A DNA stretch of 64,000 bases from Gimesia aquarii (lineage in GTDB: Bacteria; Planctomycetota; Planctomycetia; Planctomycetales; Planctomycetaceae): positions 6,903,952-6,967,951 of the forward strand of contig NZ_CP037422.1 in assembly GCF_007748175.1 (NCBI RefSeq), in the 5' to 3' direction. This document shows, piece by piece, positions 47,444-57,139 of the stretch (positions are counted from its first letter, which is position 1; each line of letters starts with the position of its first letter). The notes below the pieces were generated by a model. It made no database searches. It was not told the origin of the DNA and saw only the letters and a program-made list of their open reading frames with translations. The position numbers were made by a program, and so were the translations under genes.

Positions 47444-48550
47444 TTAACCCGCTGGTGGAGGCGGTGGTGGTGTAGCCGCTTGAAAGTACCCTGCCAGTTG
47501 TGGTACCTGACCAGCGGGGGTCCAACCCGACAAACTGGCAGACCAGACTTGTGTCGTTCCAGTAATCTGACCGCTGGCAACCCCCTGAGCGATTTGTTCA
47601 ACCGGAAAAGGTCCCTGAGTCTGGCCATTAACTGCAATATGCCAAGCCGCTGGTGGAGGGGGTGGTGCCATCTGACCTGGCACTCCCATTCCCGGAGCTT
47701 GTACCAGGCGATTCGCCATGGCAAAGCCCATCCCCAGTCCCATACCTTCAGCAGCTCCTCCACCTGAAGGATTCTCAGCAGCAGACAGCATGGCCTGCCC
47801 CATCTGATATTGCTGGAACTGATTCATATCGCCAATCACGCCCATACTGGTCTTCGTATCCAAAGCCTTTTCTACACTTTCCGGTAACGAAATATTGACG
47901 ATCAGCAGTTGTGGGGCTTCCAGACCATATTCATCATCGATTCGTTCGTTGACCATTTTTTGCAGCTCATTCGAAATTTCTGTGTATTTGGAAGCGAGAT
48001 CCAAAGCAGCGTATTTCGATTCGCCAATCAGATCAGCAAAGGAGCTGATAATGATCGACCTTAACAACTCAGTAATCTCGTCGGAGTGAAATTCGGAATC
48101 AGTCCCCACCAGTTCTTGAACGAGAATACGGGGATCATTGGCTTTGAGCGAATAATTACCAAACGCCCTCAGTCTAATGGGGCCGAATTCGGGATCGCGG
48201 AGCATAATCGGGTTGGGAGTACCCCACTTGAGGTCAGTAATTTGTGTGGTGTTGACAAAATAAACCTCTGAGCGGAACGGGCTATTAAAACCATGTTTCC
48301 ATCCCTGCAGCGTTCCCAAGATCGGCAAATTGTCTGTCGTAAGTTGATAGTTCCCAGGCTCGAATACATCAGCTACCTGACCGCGATGTACGAAGAGTGC
48401 CATCTGGCCAGGACGCACAATTAACTGTGCCCCATTTTTGATTTCATTTTGATATCGGGGAAATCGCCAGGCAATGACATGCTTTGAATCATCGAGCCAC
48501 TCGATAATATCTATCAGTTCCGCCCGTAATTTATCCATCCAGAATCCCAT
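47444..48550 (-). CDS. SPFH-domain protein with C-terminal GYF-like domain
   Basis: The 368-residue protein resembles YdjI-type SPFH/virion-core proteins. Residues ~25-240 include AWRFPRYQNEIKNGAQLIVR, MALFVHRGQVADVFEPGNYQ, then YFVNTTQITDLKWGTPNPI and a helical region with LLIVNISLPESVEKAL. A Gly/Met-rich linker (260-295) and a poly-Pro stretch (295-300) lead to WHIAVNGQTQGPFPVEQIAQ, a GYF_2-like module at ~302-357. SPFH proteins form ring- or cap-shaped membrane assemblies. The fused GYF-like module suggests binding of a proline-rich partner. Proline-rich tails at both ends of the GYF part may even bind it in cis. No membrane helix was seen. Confidence 0.83.
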   Translation of the reverse strand: MGFWMDKLRAELIDIIEWLDDSKHVIAWRFPRYQNEIKNGAQLIVRPGQMALFVHRGQVADVFEPGNYQLTTDNLPILGTLQGWKHGFNSPFRSEVYFVNTTQITDLKWGTPNPIMLRDPEFGPIRLRAFGNYSLKANDPRILVQELVGTDSEFHSDEITELLRSIIISSFADLIGESKYAALDLASKYTEISNELQKMVNERIDDEYGLEAPQLLIVNISLPESVEKALDTKTSMGVIGDMNQFQQYQMGQAMLSAAENPSGGGAAEGMGLGMGFAMANRLVQAPGMGVPGQMAPPPPPAAWHIAVNGQTQGPFPVEQIAQGVASGQITGTTQVWSASLSGWTPAGQVPQLAGYFQAATPPPPPPAG

Positions 48551-49196
48551 AGTGACTTCCCTTAAATTAATACTGTTTTTTGGCTGCTTCTTGACTATTG
48601 AACATATTCAACCAGAACGGCTCGATCATGAAATGCTGACATTTGAGGTACCATTTGTTTGATTGTACCCCTCTTTAAAGTTCACCTGCAATCAAAGAAA
48701 ACGGGTACCGGCAGATAAATCGCAAATCAAGTTGATTTGTAGCTTTAAAGCCCGACCAGAGAATCTCGTCCGTTTCCTAGTATCAAATATGCGATGTACT
48801 ATCTCTGGGAACGTACCCCAGCCGTTTAAGGATTAAAATATTTAGCAGAACCAACGTCGTGCCACATCAATCCTTCTTTTTAAACTCTCCGGAAATGTCT
48901 AAACGTATACATAACTTGGTCCATAAATTGATGTTGACCTGTTTTCTTGAAAGTTTTACATTCCTGCCGCGCTCTAATGGTAGAGCTTGAGACAAGGAAG
49001 TTTCGTAAATCTTCTGACGACTAAGTTTCAATGTGATTTGAGTTCCGGGATTAACTAATCTCGGTTCAACTCTGGAATGATTTCTCAACGATTCAAGACC
49101 CAAAGGCCCGTTGAGCCCAGCGAAATATTTGGTGGGACAGAAAATCAACAATCACATGATCCGCCCGCGTCGGATACAAAAATGGAGATTTTAGTA
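48551..49196. other. Divergent intergenic region before the parvulin gene
   Basis: Around 650 bases between two divergent genes. A 16-base segment at 48971-48986 (GCTCTAATGGTAGAGC) mimics a tRNA D-arm, but no acceptor, anticodon or T-arm fits around it. CTGGG...CCCAG near 48805 is a short inverted repeat. An in-frame ATG at 49077 could extend the next gene into this stretch. No RNA gene is called. Confidence 0.4.
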
Positions 49197-50297
49197 ATGG
49201 GCGAACCAACCCCAAACCCGCATGCGACCAAATCAAAGACAAACCCGAAACGTAAAATTCTCTTTTTCGCAGCCGGTACAGGACTGGTTCTTTTTGCAGG
49301 CGTGCTCTTGTTTCAGACATTCAACGCTAAAGACGGTTCTGCAGGTGAAGACAAACAAGCTGGTAAAGTGCGAATTTCCGGAGCAAAACCTGCTGTTCGT
49401 AGTCAACCTGTAGCTAAGGTCGGCAATGTAATCATCAGTGAAGATGAACTGGCACGCGAGTGTCTGGCGCTGTTCGGCCCTGATGTTCTGGAAAACGTTG
49501 TCAACCGGGCAATCATCCAACAAGCCTGCCAGAAAGCAGGTGTTGTTGTCGAACAAGCTGAAGTTCATGCTGAAGTCAACCGGATAGCCAAGCGTTTCAA
49601 CCTGGATACCAAGACCTGGTATGATATGTTGCAGGCTGAACGCAAAATGAATCCGAATCAATATCGCCGCAATGTAATCTGGCCTATGCTGGCATTGAGA
49701 AAACTGGCAGGTCAACAAACAAAATTGACTCAGGAACAAGTCCAAAAAGCATTCGTCCGAGATTATGGCCCTCGAGTTAAAGCTCGTATGATCATGCTGG
49801 ACAACTTGGGCCGCGCACAGAAAGTCTGGGACAAGCTGAAAAGTAATCCTGCCGATTTTGAACGCATCGCCCGCGATAACTCAATTGAACCTAATAGCCG
49901 TGCTTTAGGTGGAGCTATCCAACCGATTCCACAATATTCCGACAATGAAAGACTCTGGCAAGCGGCCTTCAAATTGAAAGAGGGAGAAATTTCCGGGATC
50001 ATTCAAATCGGTTTGAGTCGTTATGCCATTTTGAAATGTGAAGGTCGTACAGAACCTGTTGTCACCAGTATTGATGAAGTGAAAGAGCAACTACTGGACC
50101 AGCTCACAGAAGAACAAACTCAGGAAGCCGTTGCCCGAGTGTTTGACAAACTCAAGCGGGAAACTCGCGTCGACAATTACATTACTAATACCTCAACAGG
50201 AGGAGTCTCCAAAACTTCGGGAACCAACTTTTCACCAGGTAGCGTGAATCGAGCGATCCCCAACCCGACACAAGGTTTTAACCGACCTCCTAAATAA
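49197..50297 (+). CDS. Parvulin-type peptidyl-prolyl isomerase / SurA-like foldase
   Basis: From the ATG at 49197 the protein has 366 residues; GGAG lies nine bases before it, whereas an ATG at 49077 lacks a site and would add 40 polar residues. The N-terminus is cytoplasmic and basic (KSKTNPKRK), followed by one membrane helix (ILFFAAGTGLVLFAGVLLFQ). The rest is exported: a SurA-like N-domain begins with VAKVGNVIISEDELARECL, and a PPIase-like domain lies at ~195-300 (ARMIMLDNLGRAQKVWDKLK, ALGGAIQPIPQYSDNERLW). The family helps exported proteins fold at the membrane. A strong terminator follows. Confidence 0.83.
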   Translation: MGEPTPNPHATKSKTNPKRKILFFAAGTGLVLFAGVLLFQTFNAKDGSAGEDKQAGKVRISGAKPAVRSQPVAKVGNVIISEDELARECLALFGPDVLENVVNRAIIQQACQKAGVVVEQAEVHAEVNRIAKRFNLDTKTWYDMLQAERKMNPNQYRRNVIWPMLALRKLAGQQTKLTQEQVQKAFVRDYGPRVKARMIMLDNLGRAQKVWDKLKSNPADFERIARDNSIEPNSRALGGAIQPIPQYSDNERLWQAAFKLKEGEISGIIQIGLSRYAILKCEGRTEPVVTSIDEVKEQLLDQLTEEQTQEAVARVFDKLKRETRVDNYITNTSTGGVSKTSGTNFSPGSVNRAIPNPTQGFNRPPK

Positions 50298-50330
50298 TCA
50301 TTTCTCAAAATAATGAGAACCAGATTACCA

Positions 50331-50370
50331 AAACGTGTGTCAGTCTCAGTTTACTGACACACGTTTTTTT
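50331..50370 (+). terminator. Intrinsic terminator after the parvulin gene
   Basis: Perfect 13-bp arms AAACGTGTGTCAG (50331-50343) and CTGACACACGTTT (50354-50366) with a ten-base loop, followed by T to 50370. It lies 33 bases after the stop codon of the parvulin gene. Confidence 0.95.
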
Positions 50371-50538
50371 ATGTCTTGAAAATCTGAGCGAAATTACCCT
50401 CATTCCGCAGGCGCATTTTTAGGGGCAATCGCGTAAAATAGCGAAAGTCAGGTCAGATTCTTCTATCTAAGACAAACAGTGAAGAATCCTGACAGATAGT
50501 CGACAAACATTCCTAAGTAAAGAGACAGAGTATTCATT

Positions 50539-51774
50539 ATGCGTGGCGAATCGGAAGTCCCTTTTTCAGACGATGGATTTAAAATTCCCGTCGCTGAGAG
50601 AGTAAAACGTCTCCCCCCTTATCTATTCGGGAAAATCAATAAACTGAAATACGAAAAACGCGTCGCGGGAATCGATGTCATTGATCTGGGAATGGGAAAC
50701 CCCACAGACCCGCCCGACCCCCTGATTGTGGAAAAAATGACAGAGGCCGTATCCGATCCTCGGAATCACCGTTATTCCGTCGCTAATGGGATAGCGAACC
50801 TCAGAAAAGAAGTCACAGCGCGATACTGGAAGCGATACGGAGTGCGTCTGGACCCCGATTCAGAAGTTGTGACCTGCATCGGATCGAAGGAAGGTTTCAG
50901 CCACTTATGTCTGGCTCTGATGGGACCAGGAGATACAGCCATTGTTCCCTCTCCCTCTTTTCCCGTTCACGTTTATGCCGTGATGCTGGCCGCGGGAAAT
51001 GTGATTGAACTTGATTGTCGTGAACCTGATCAGTTTCTTTCTAACATCGCTTACACTTGCGAACACCTTTATCCCAAACCACGTGTGGTAGTGGTCAACT
51101 TTCCGCATAATCCCAGTGCGACAGTCATTGAACAGGACTTTTACGTAGAGCTGGTGCGTCTGGCCCGAAAATACTCATTCATGGTCATCAGTGATTTTGC
51201 CTACGCAGATATCTGCTTTGATGGTTACAAGGCTCCCAGCTTTTTGGCAACTCCCGGTGCCACAGAAGTCGGCGTGGAATTCACTACCATGAGCAAAGGC
51301 TATAGTATGGCTGGTTGGCGAATTGGATTTTGCTCTGGCAACTCAGAGATGGTACGCGCCCTCTCTACGATCAAAGGATACTATGATTATGGTTTGTTTC
51401 AGCCGGTTCAGATTGCTGCGATCGTAGCCATGCGGCACTGTGACGCTGCCGTTGATAGTATCGCTGCAGAATACCAGCAAAGGCGAGATGCATTCTGTGG
51501 TGGCCTGGAACGTTTGGGGTGGGAGATTGAACGCCCCAAGGCGGGCATGTTTGTCTGGGCTAAAATCCCCGAACCCTGGTCAGAAATGGGATCCATTGAT
51601 TTTGCGATGAAACTTCTCGATGAAGGCGGTGTTGCCGTCAGTCCTGGTCGAGGGTTTGGTGAAGACGGCGAAGGCTACCTGCGAATGGCCATCGTCGAAA
51701 ACTCACAGCGTCTCAGACAAGCGGTCAAGCAAATCGGCAAATGCCTAAAATCAGAAGAAATCTCGGCTGAATAG
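50539..51774 (+). CDS. Class I/II aminotransferase (AlaC/DapL-like)
   Basis: A 411-residue fold-type I PLP enzyme. The PLP lysine is Lys253 in [24 protein letters not shown] (187-194) and [14 protein letters not shown] (217-230) provide the cofactor Asn, Asp and Tyr. The N-terminal [11 protein letters not shown] (51-61) and [10 protein letters not shown] are typical of the AlaC/LL-diaminopimelate-type subgroup, which includes glutamate-pyruvate transaminases. The substrate pair cannot be told. The gene has its own promoter region after the parvulin terminator and is convergent with the beta-helix gene. Confidence 0.9.
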   Translation: MRGESEVPFSDDGFKIPVAERVKRLPPYLFGKINKLKYEKRVAGIDVIDLGMGNPTDPPDPLIVEKMTEAVSDPRNHRYSVANGIANLRKEVTARYWKRYGVRLDPDSEVVTCIGSKEGFSHLCLALMGPGDTAIVPSPSFPVHVYAVMLAAGNVIELDCREPDQFLSNIAYTCEHLYPKPRVVVVNFPHNPSATVIEQDFYVELVRLARKYSFMVISDFAYADICFDGYKAPSFLATPGATEVGVEFTTMSKGYSMAGWRIGFCSGNSEMVRALSTIKGYYDYGLFQPVQIAAIVAMRHCDAAVDSIAAEYQQRRDAFCGGLERLGWEIERPKAGMFVWAKIPEPWSEMGSIDFAMKLLDEGGVAVSPGRGFGEDGEGYLRMAIVENSQRLRQAVKQIGKCLKSEEISAE

Positions 51775-51812
51775 AGAATTTCATACATAATGCAATGCTG
51801 TGAAAGTTTTGG

Positions 51813-53165
51813 TCAGGAATTCTGGGATTTACGTTGATCATCGATCGACTTCATAAAACCCTGAATTTGGTTGTCGGACAACTTAACACTCCCGGCTTCT
51901 GCTCCGATCCGAATGCCTGTTCGTTGCATCGGTTGTTGTCGTTCAAAAATTTTATTACCTGTGATGATAAGATCCGACGTTTTGCCGGTAATATCAATGC
52001 CTACACCATCGTTGGCAACAGTGTTGATAATCTCATTGTCAATTACAGTATTGCGATTCGCCCAGAAGTTTTTCCCTCGCGCATCGTTCCGAAACAAGAT
52101 ACCTACTTTTCCACTATTGGTGATTTTGTTTTTTCGCATCATGTTGTCCGTATCATTATGGCCAATCGAAATACTATAGTTATTTCCATTGAGCTGATTG
52201 TTTTCAGCCAGACCATACTTCACCCCCCAACACCAAAATAGGCCGATGTTGTTATTATCCAAACGGTTATTCAGGATCAAAGGTCGCTGAGAACCAGAGC
52301 CAGGATGTACGCCAAGGTCAGCATTGTCATGACTGTGACAATGTTCGACTTTCACATCATGACAAATCTGAAAACTGATTCCATCACCGTTGTAGTTACG
52401 TGTGGTAACATTTCGAATCGTGTAGTTGCTGCAATCCTGCAGAAAGATACAACCACCATAATTACCGTTCAGATTTGTGTTATTTTTCCGATTTCCATCT
52501 AGCGTCAGATTCTCAATCAATACATTTTTTGTATATTCACTAGTCAACAGTGGGAAGAGAGACGAGACTGTGGGCTTTCCCGAAAGCCAGAGATTTTTAC
52601 GAAGACCATCATTCAGCTTAAATCGATTTCCTGATCGCGCGACGAGTGTGTGTTTAATCGTATCCTGACTACCGGTACTCGGATTTTTTGTGACTAGCAC
52701 TATTCCATCACCAACCTGAAATCCGGCTGCTTTCTTAAGTGTTATCTCCTGATCGTACCAGTCGGAATCTTCAGATAAAGCCACCGTTTCGGAAGCGATT
52801 TTGGTAATGATTGTTTCAGGACCACTACCTTGTAAACGAATTCCAGAAGGAAGGTGTAGTGCATTACGCAAGGTGAACGTTCCTGGCAAAACTTGAACGG
52901 TACCCCCTCCCTTGCGGGCGATGTAGTCGATAGCAGCCTGTAACGCTTTATCAGTACTTCCAACAATATCTCCTGTTTTGGGTCCGACAGTAATCGAGAG
53001 TCGTTCTTCCCAGTCTGGTTCGAACCGCTCATCACCATCAGTGGCACGAGGTTTTCGAACAACAGGAGGCATTCCTGCGAGACTTTGATTTGTGGCAAGA
53101 GATCCAATCCCAGTGACTAAAGCGGCTCCCAAAAATTGTCGACGGGAGAGTGATGATAAATGCAT
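51813..53165 (-). CDS. Tat-exported right-handed beta-helix protein
   Basis: The 450-residue protein begins with a twin-arginine signal, SLSRRQFLGAALVTGIGSLA, so it is exported folded. The body is a parallel beta-helix. GTVQVLPGTFTLRNALHLPS, IRLQGSGPETIITKI and repeated N-x-T/I/G turns (NVLIENLTLDGN, TIRNVTTRNYNGDGI, PLILNNRLDNNNIGLF) match pectate lyase-like and Disaggregatase-like domains. Many such proteins degrade polysaccharides, but the catalytic residues are not identified. A sialidase-like gene lies upstream on the same strand, 161 bases away, which hints at a glycan-degrading pair. An inverted repeat lies between them. Confidence 0.84.
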   Translation of the reverse strand: MHLSSLSRRQFLGAALVTGIGSLATNQSLAGMPPVVRKPRATDGDERFEPDWEERLSITVGPKTGDIVGSTDKALQAAIDYIARKGGGTVQVLPGTFTLRNALHLPSGIRLQGSGPETIITKIASETVALSEDSDWYDQEITLKKAAGFQVGDGIVLVTKNPSTGSQDTIKHTLVARSGNRFKLNDGLRKNLWLSGKPTVSSLFPLLTSEYTKNVLIENLTLDGNRKNNTNLNGNYGGCIFLQDCSNYTIRNVTTRNYNGDGISFQICHDVKVEHCHSHDNADLGVHPGSGSQRPLILNNRLDNNNIGLFWCWGVKYGLAENNQLNGNNYSISIGHNDTDNMMRKNKITNSGKVGILFRNDARGKNFWANRNTVIDNEIINTVANDGVGIDITGKTSDLIITGNKIFERQQPMQRTGIRIGAEAGSVKLSDNQIQGFMKSIDDQRKSQNS

Positions 53166-53277
53166 CGTTTGACTCCGATAGATATTTGCGTCTCGATTAA
53201 TTTAACTATCTTTAAATATAAGTCTCCTAAAATATTGCCGGTAATTCAAGCGAATTTTCGAGGAGTCAGTAAAGATG

Positions 53278-53300
53278 GCTTTATTCTGCCAGAATAAAGC
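53278..53300. repeat. Perfect 10-bp inverted repeat between sialidase and beta-helix genes
   Basis: GCTTTATTCT (53278-53287) and AGAATAAAGC (53291-53300) are perfect inverted repeats separated by GCC. It lies 27 bases after the sialidase-like stop and 113 bases before the beta-helix start. No T-run follows on the minus strand, so it is more likely a weak terminator or an operator than a standard intrinsic terminator. Confidence 0.5.
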
Positions 53301-53326
53301 ATATTCCTACCATGGGTTGGGAACTT

Positions 53327-54502
53327 CTATTTCTCATAAAGTACCGACAACGGAACAAAAGTGATTTGTGATTCAGCTAACCCATTGTTTCTGGTACGAT
53401 CGCCTGCACAGTGTCCCAATAGCACACCATCTTTGGTGAATTCGATCGCGGTATAACAGTACCAGCCATTCGGGTTTGTTTCGATATTCTGAGTATGCTG
53501 CCAGGTCTTGCCTTCATCTTTCGAAACAGCGATGGATAAAGGTGTCCGTTTACCACGCAATTGAGGACTAATTCTTTCGTGATTATTCCAAACCAACAAT
53601 AAATCGCCAGTCGCAGGAATGCGTTCAATCGAGGCGGGCGAAACAGGGGCAATCATATTGGATGGCTTGAGTTCAGAAAATGACTTTCCTCCATCGCTAG
53701 AATAGGCGACATACTGACTACCACCATTAGTACGACAGAACCCCATCAACCGCCCGTCTTTTAATTCCACAACTCCAGGTTCCTGCATATAAGGCTGTTT
53801 TTCCCCAACTTGCTTTTGCACAACAACCTCTTCACCGCGCTGCCAGGTTTTCCCGTTGTCATCTGAATAATAACAGAGAAAACGACCATTGAAATTAAAA
53901 CGATCTGAACCAGGTTGATTCCGATGTAAAGCCAGAGGAATTACAAGACGTCCGTTTTTCATTTGAATAACCCGGTCGTTATTCAAGACATAATAGCCAA
54001 TATGTTTTGGGGGAATGATCTCAACTGGTTCACTCCAACTAATGCCTTCATCTTTACTGATGCGCATCACAGGCAGTAAGTCCTGCAGTGAGTTTTTACG
54101 AGTATAAAACAAGGCAATCTCTCCCGATTGCAAACGGAGTAGAGAAACCGACATAATATTCTGATTACCATCATTCTCAATAATCGTCTTATCTTTTTGA
54201 GACCATGTTTTCCCCCCATCCGATGAATAGCGTCCCGCGAGATAAGCGGAGGAATGATCGGCTGCGCCTCCTGTAAAGTGTGTGTAAATAAATAAAAGAC
54301 GGCCGTCCTTGAGTGTGACAAAGTCACCTTCACTATTGCGAGGGTTATTCTCAGATGGTGGTAATTGTAATACTCGTTCTATTTTACCAGAGCCTTGCGC
54401 ATCAATTTCATCCGCTTTACCAGCTATAAGGGATGTACATTGAATTGAAACTATTGTTGCATAGAACAAAAACAAACCATTCCAATTTATCAATGAATAC
54501 AT
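53327..54502 (-). CDS. Sialidase (BNR)-family exported protein
   Basis: A 391-residue protein with an N-terminal signal (LFLFYATIVSIQCTSLIAG). Five Asp-boxes S-x-D-x-G-x-T/S-W/F mark a six-bladed sialidase propeller: SSDGGKTW (93-100), SKDEGISW (149-156), SDDNGKTW (213-220), SSDGGKSF (268-275) and SKDEGKTW (327-334). NPRNSEGDFVTLKDGRLLFI is the conserved first-blade start. In the planctomycete group many such proteins are not true neuraminidases but act on other sugars or have lost activity; the arginine triad was not verified. It probably acts in the periplasm or outside the cell. Confidence 0.86.
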   Translation of the reverse strand: MYSLINWNGLFLFYATIVSIQCTSLIAGKADEIDAQGSGKIERVLQLPPSENNPRNSEGDFVTLKDGRLLFIYTHFTGGAADHSSAYLAGRYSSDGGKTWSQKDKTIIENDGNQNIMSVSLLRLQSGEIALFYTRKNSLQDLLPVMRISKDEGISWSEPVEIIPPKHIGYYVLNNDRVIQMKNGRLVIPLALHRNQPGSDRFNFNGRFLCYYSDDNGKTWQRGEEVVVQKQVGEKQPYMQEPGVVELKDGRLMGFCRTNGGSQYVAYSSDGGKSFSELKPSNMIAPVSPASIERIPATGDLLLVWNNHERISPQLRGKRTPLSIAVSKDEGKTWQHTQNIETNPNGWYCYTAIEFTKDGVLLGHCAGDRTRNNGLAESQITFVPLSVLYEK

Positions 54503-55205
54503 TTCTTTGATCTCCGGATTTCATAACAAAATATTGATTTTCGACAGCAAATCTGATTGCGGCTATTTCAGCATTCTCCCTCAAGACTATGTTGGAAGTT
54601 CAATTCTATTCAACTGAAAGAAGTATGCTTCCACAAGCCGATCAACGGGTGATTCTGTATTGAGATCAAAAACCCTGGCAGTATCGATGCTGGTATGCCA
54701 AGGATAAATGTAAGAAATCGCTGGAAATCTTGATATTAAAACATTCTGATCAAAGCGGGTATTCGTTCAGAATCTGTTTATTTCAGATAGGTTAAGTGAA
54801 TCGAAACTAGATGCATGAGATCACCAAGATCATTGAGGCGCCCATTTATTAGCAACCCTAATTTAGGGTTATTTTTATTTTCACTTGAATTTGTTTGACA
54901 TTTTCATTTTTTTCTTTATAAAATCAATTCCTTAATCATTAGTGCATTAATGAACTCAAAAACATTAATAGATACACTATAAAAATAATGTATCCACCTA
55001 TCTAAATAGCATTAATGATAAACAATTCGATCTATCTAACTGAAATCTAAACAGTTTATATACAAATTCGACATCTCTCGAGATTGCTACAAAATCAGTT
55101 CTAACTAACAACTCCATTGAGTTTCATAATATTTGCCTGCTGTTTTCTGTAGAAATATTTTTATAAATACTCATTTTTTATTTTCTTAAATAAAGGAGAT
55201 GTGAC
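54503..55205. other. AT-rich intergenic region and DUF1559 leader
   Basis: About 700 bases without a gene between divergent units. The right half is very AT-rich and contains the promoter at 54895-54922 followed by a ~280-base leader to the DUF1559 start at 55206. ATTAGTGCATTAATGA (54940-54955) resembles the ATTAATACTAATG segment of the two minus-strand DUF1559 leaders. The ribosome binding site AAAGGAGATG lies just before the ATG. Confidence 0.55.
54895..54922 (+). promoter_or_regulatory. Sigma-70-type promoter of DUF1559 gene at 55206
   Basis: TTGACA (54895-54900), a 16-base spacer and TATAAA (54917-54922). The leader would be about 280 bases. The two other promoters in this island have TTGACT-16-TATACT, the same spacing and near-identical hexamers. 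Confidence 0.65.
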
Positions 55206-56255
55206 ATGAACATGAAACGCTCGCAGAATCGTGGTTTTACATTGATTGAATTACTGGTGGTGATCGCCATCATTGCCATCCTCATTGCACTACTATTACC
55301 CGCCGTGCAGCAGGCACGAGAAGCCGCTCGTCGTAGTACGTGCAAAAACAATTTGAAACAGATTGGTCTGGCACTACATAATTATCACGAAACTCACCGC
55401 GTCTTTCCTATCGGAGCCAATAATATTGGTAGTGGAGACTTTAGAGATGTTTCTGTCCAACCAACTCTCGCATTAAATCACACTGCCTGGCTGATGTTGT
55501 TGCCTTTTATGGACCAAGCACCACTCTACAATCAGTTTAATCTCAACATCGCTACAAATGGTCATTTTGGGCCACCTTCTGGCTCAGTTCCCAATTCGAT
55601 CACTGGAGTCGTAGGCGGATGGCCCAATGCGAATAGTCCTCTGGTACAAACGATTCTTCCTGTTCTGCTCTGCCCTTCCGATGATGGTGAAACGATTGAA
55701 GTCGTCAATGGTAGTGTTGATAACTATATCGCCAATCATGCCAGAACCAATTATCTCTTCTGTGCTGGGGGGCATGGTGTTGGATGGTCTGGAGGGAGAA
55801 TCTGGTCTATCTATCAAACAAGCGCCAGCAATCTGGCTGATGGCCGCACTGGCATTCGGTACCGGGGCATGTTCGGTTATAACGGTGCTGCCAAGATCAA
55901 AGATGTCAAAGATGGAATGAGCAATACGATCGCCGTCTGCGAAGGCGCCATCAATGGTCGTACCAGCGATTCTTATACTCCCATCTGGGGCGGCTATCGT
56001 CGCTTTGGAACATTTGCTGTAAATCATCCCAATATCGACCCCGCTCACGACAATAATAGGCGCTACCATATCAATGGACATCATACAGCCACAAACAGAA
56101 ACCATCATGTGGGAGTCGCTTCCAGCGTCCACGAAGGGGGGATTCATGTTTTACTCGGAGATGGATCTGTTCGTTTTCTGACTGAAAACATGGATAAGAG
56201 TACCTATGCCTTATTGACGCGTATCAACGATGGCCAGGTCTTAGGTGAATTTTAA
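55206..56255 (+). CDS. DUF1559 prepilin-like protein
   Basis: A 349-residue DUF1559 protein. The short leader MNMKRSQNRG is followed by [20 protein letters not shown], so prepilin peptidase would cut after Gly10 with Glu at +5. The invariable [30 protein letters not shown] and the C-terminal GGIHVLLGDGSVRFLTENMD mark a full-length member. It is exported or surface-attached. It is paired with a 52-residue lipoprotein 106 bases downstream and preceded by a long AT-rich leader. Ribosome binding site AAAGGAGATG. Confidence 0.95.
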   Translation: MNMKRSQNRGFTLIELLVVIAIIAILIALLLPAVQQAREAARRSTCKNNLKQIGLALHNYHETHRVFPIGANNIGSGDFRDVSVQPTLALNHTAWLMLLPFMDQAPLYNQFNLNIATNGHFGPPSGSVPNSITGVVGGWPNANSPLVQTILPVLLCPSDDGETIEVVNGSVDNYIANHARTNYLFCAGGHGVGWSGGRIWSIYQTSASNLADGRTGIRYRGMFGYNGAAKIKDVKDGMSNTIAVCEGAINGRTSDSYTPIWGGYRRFGTFAVNHPNIDPAHDNNRRYHINGHHTATNRNHHVGVASSVHEGGIHVLLGDGSVRFLTENMDKSTYALLTRINDGQVLGEF

Positions 56256-56360
56256 TTTGTCTTGGCTCCCTCTCCAGAGAGGGAGCTCTATCTGAAATCT
56301 GATTTATCCCCTCAGAGCCCAGATATCTCTTTATCTGGTGAAAGTATTAAGGAGACCATT

Positions 56361-56519
56361 GTGGAAAAGTTTCGCAAAATACAGTCAGTGCTTTTAAGCA
56401 TCGTTCTACTGTTACCGATTTCAGGGTGTTCTGGAAACTCAAAAGGACCTTCTGATGATAGTGAAACCCCTATAGAAGTAGGAGATGAAGAGTCCCTCAC
56501 TCTTCCACCAAATGGGTGA
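56361..56519 (+). CDS. Small lipoprotein paired with DUF1559 protein
   Basis: The GTG at 56361 follows AAGGAG (56349-56354) by six bases and gives a 52-residue lipoprotein, with signal KFRKIQSVLLSIVLLLPISGC and an acidic tail (SKGPSDDSETPIEVGDEESL). A longer frame from 56262 has no site and adds non-signal residues. Every DUF1559 gene in this window is followed by a small lipoprotein, so this one is likely to be a real partner. A terminator follows the stop codon. Confidence 0.75.
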   Translation: MEKFRKIQSVLLSIVLLLPISGCSGNSKGPSDDSETPIEVGDEESLTLPPNG

Positions 56520-56582
56520 TCAGCAAGCAACATTACAGAATGGACTTGCTCTCTCTTCTGTTTGTTTTAGAATCTTCAACTA

Positions 56583-56618
56583 AACCGGCTACCCTTAATC
56601 AAGGGTTAGCCGGTTTTT
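56583..56618 (+). terminator. Intrinsic terminator after DUF1559-lipoprotein pair
   Basis: Arms AACCGGCTACCCTT (56583-56596) and AAGGGTTAGCCGGTT (56601-56615) pair with a single bulged T around a four-base loop. The second arm ends in a T-run to 56617. It ends the 55206-56519 unit. Confidence 0.93.
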
Positions 56619-56738
56619 GAGTTCTGTCAGAGGATGATAAAGTGAATTGTTGCTGAAATACTAAGCTATTTTATGCACATACCAACGTCACATACAAAAT
56701 TCAACGAAGATTATATGTTCCTTCAAAACGCTATGGCA

Positions 56739-56897
56739 CTATTTTGCTGTTTTCTCCAATTCCGCGGTAGATTCATTTGCTTTTAATCCCGGATCGGGCT
56801 GAGATGATTCAGCATTATTGCTACTGCCGCAAGCGGCAGATAATACGCACAGAAATAATAAGCCTAAACACGCTAATTTACGACTTTCTTTCATCAT
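56739..56897 (-). CDS. Small lipoprotein paired with DUF1559 protein
   Basis: A 52-residue protein reading MMKESRKLACLGLLFLCVLS then AACGSSNN. The LSAAC lipobox puts the acylated Cys at residue 23. AAGGA lies seven to eight bases before the ATG at 56897. It is below the length cut-off of simple gene finders but has the same layout as the other lipoproteins following DUF1559 genes, lying 242 bases downstream of the DUF1559 gene at 57140-58198. The tail is polar (QPDPGLKANESTAELEKTAK). Function unknown. Confidence 0.72.
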   Translation of the reverse strand: MMKESRKLACLGLLFLCVLSAACGSSNNAESSQPDPGLKANESTAELEKTAK

Positions 56898-57139
56898 TAG
56901 TTCTTCCTTCCAATGAAATCGCTTGCTCTGATTTAATAACCGGATCCTCGGGCGGTTAATATTCGATATTCCGAGTATATGTATTGATGACTGTCCCTCT
57001 GCATCATTTACAAGAGAATCTACTTTCCGTATTGAACGTCTTTAAAATAAAACCTGCACTCCATAGGAAAAGAAATGCAGGCCAAACGCAGGCAGACAGA
57101 TTGCTTTGTTTTTAAAAAAGATAGACTTGCAATAGGTAT

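Noticed and set aside
48971-48986. tRNA-like D-arm (GCTCTAATGGTAGAGC)
   Set aside because: No acceptor stem, seven-base anticodon loop with T33 or T-arm can be drawn around it, and no CCA-like end follows.
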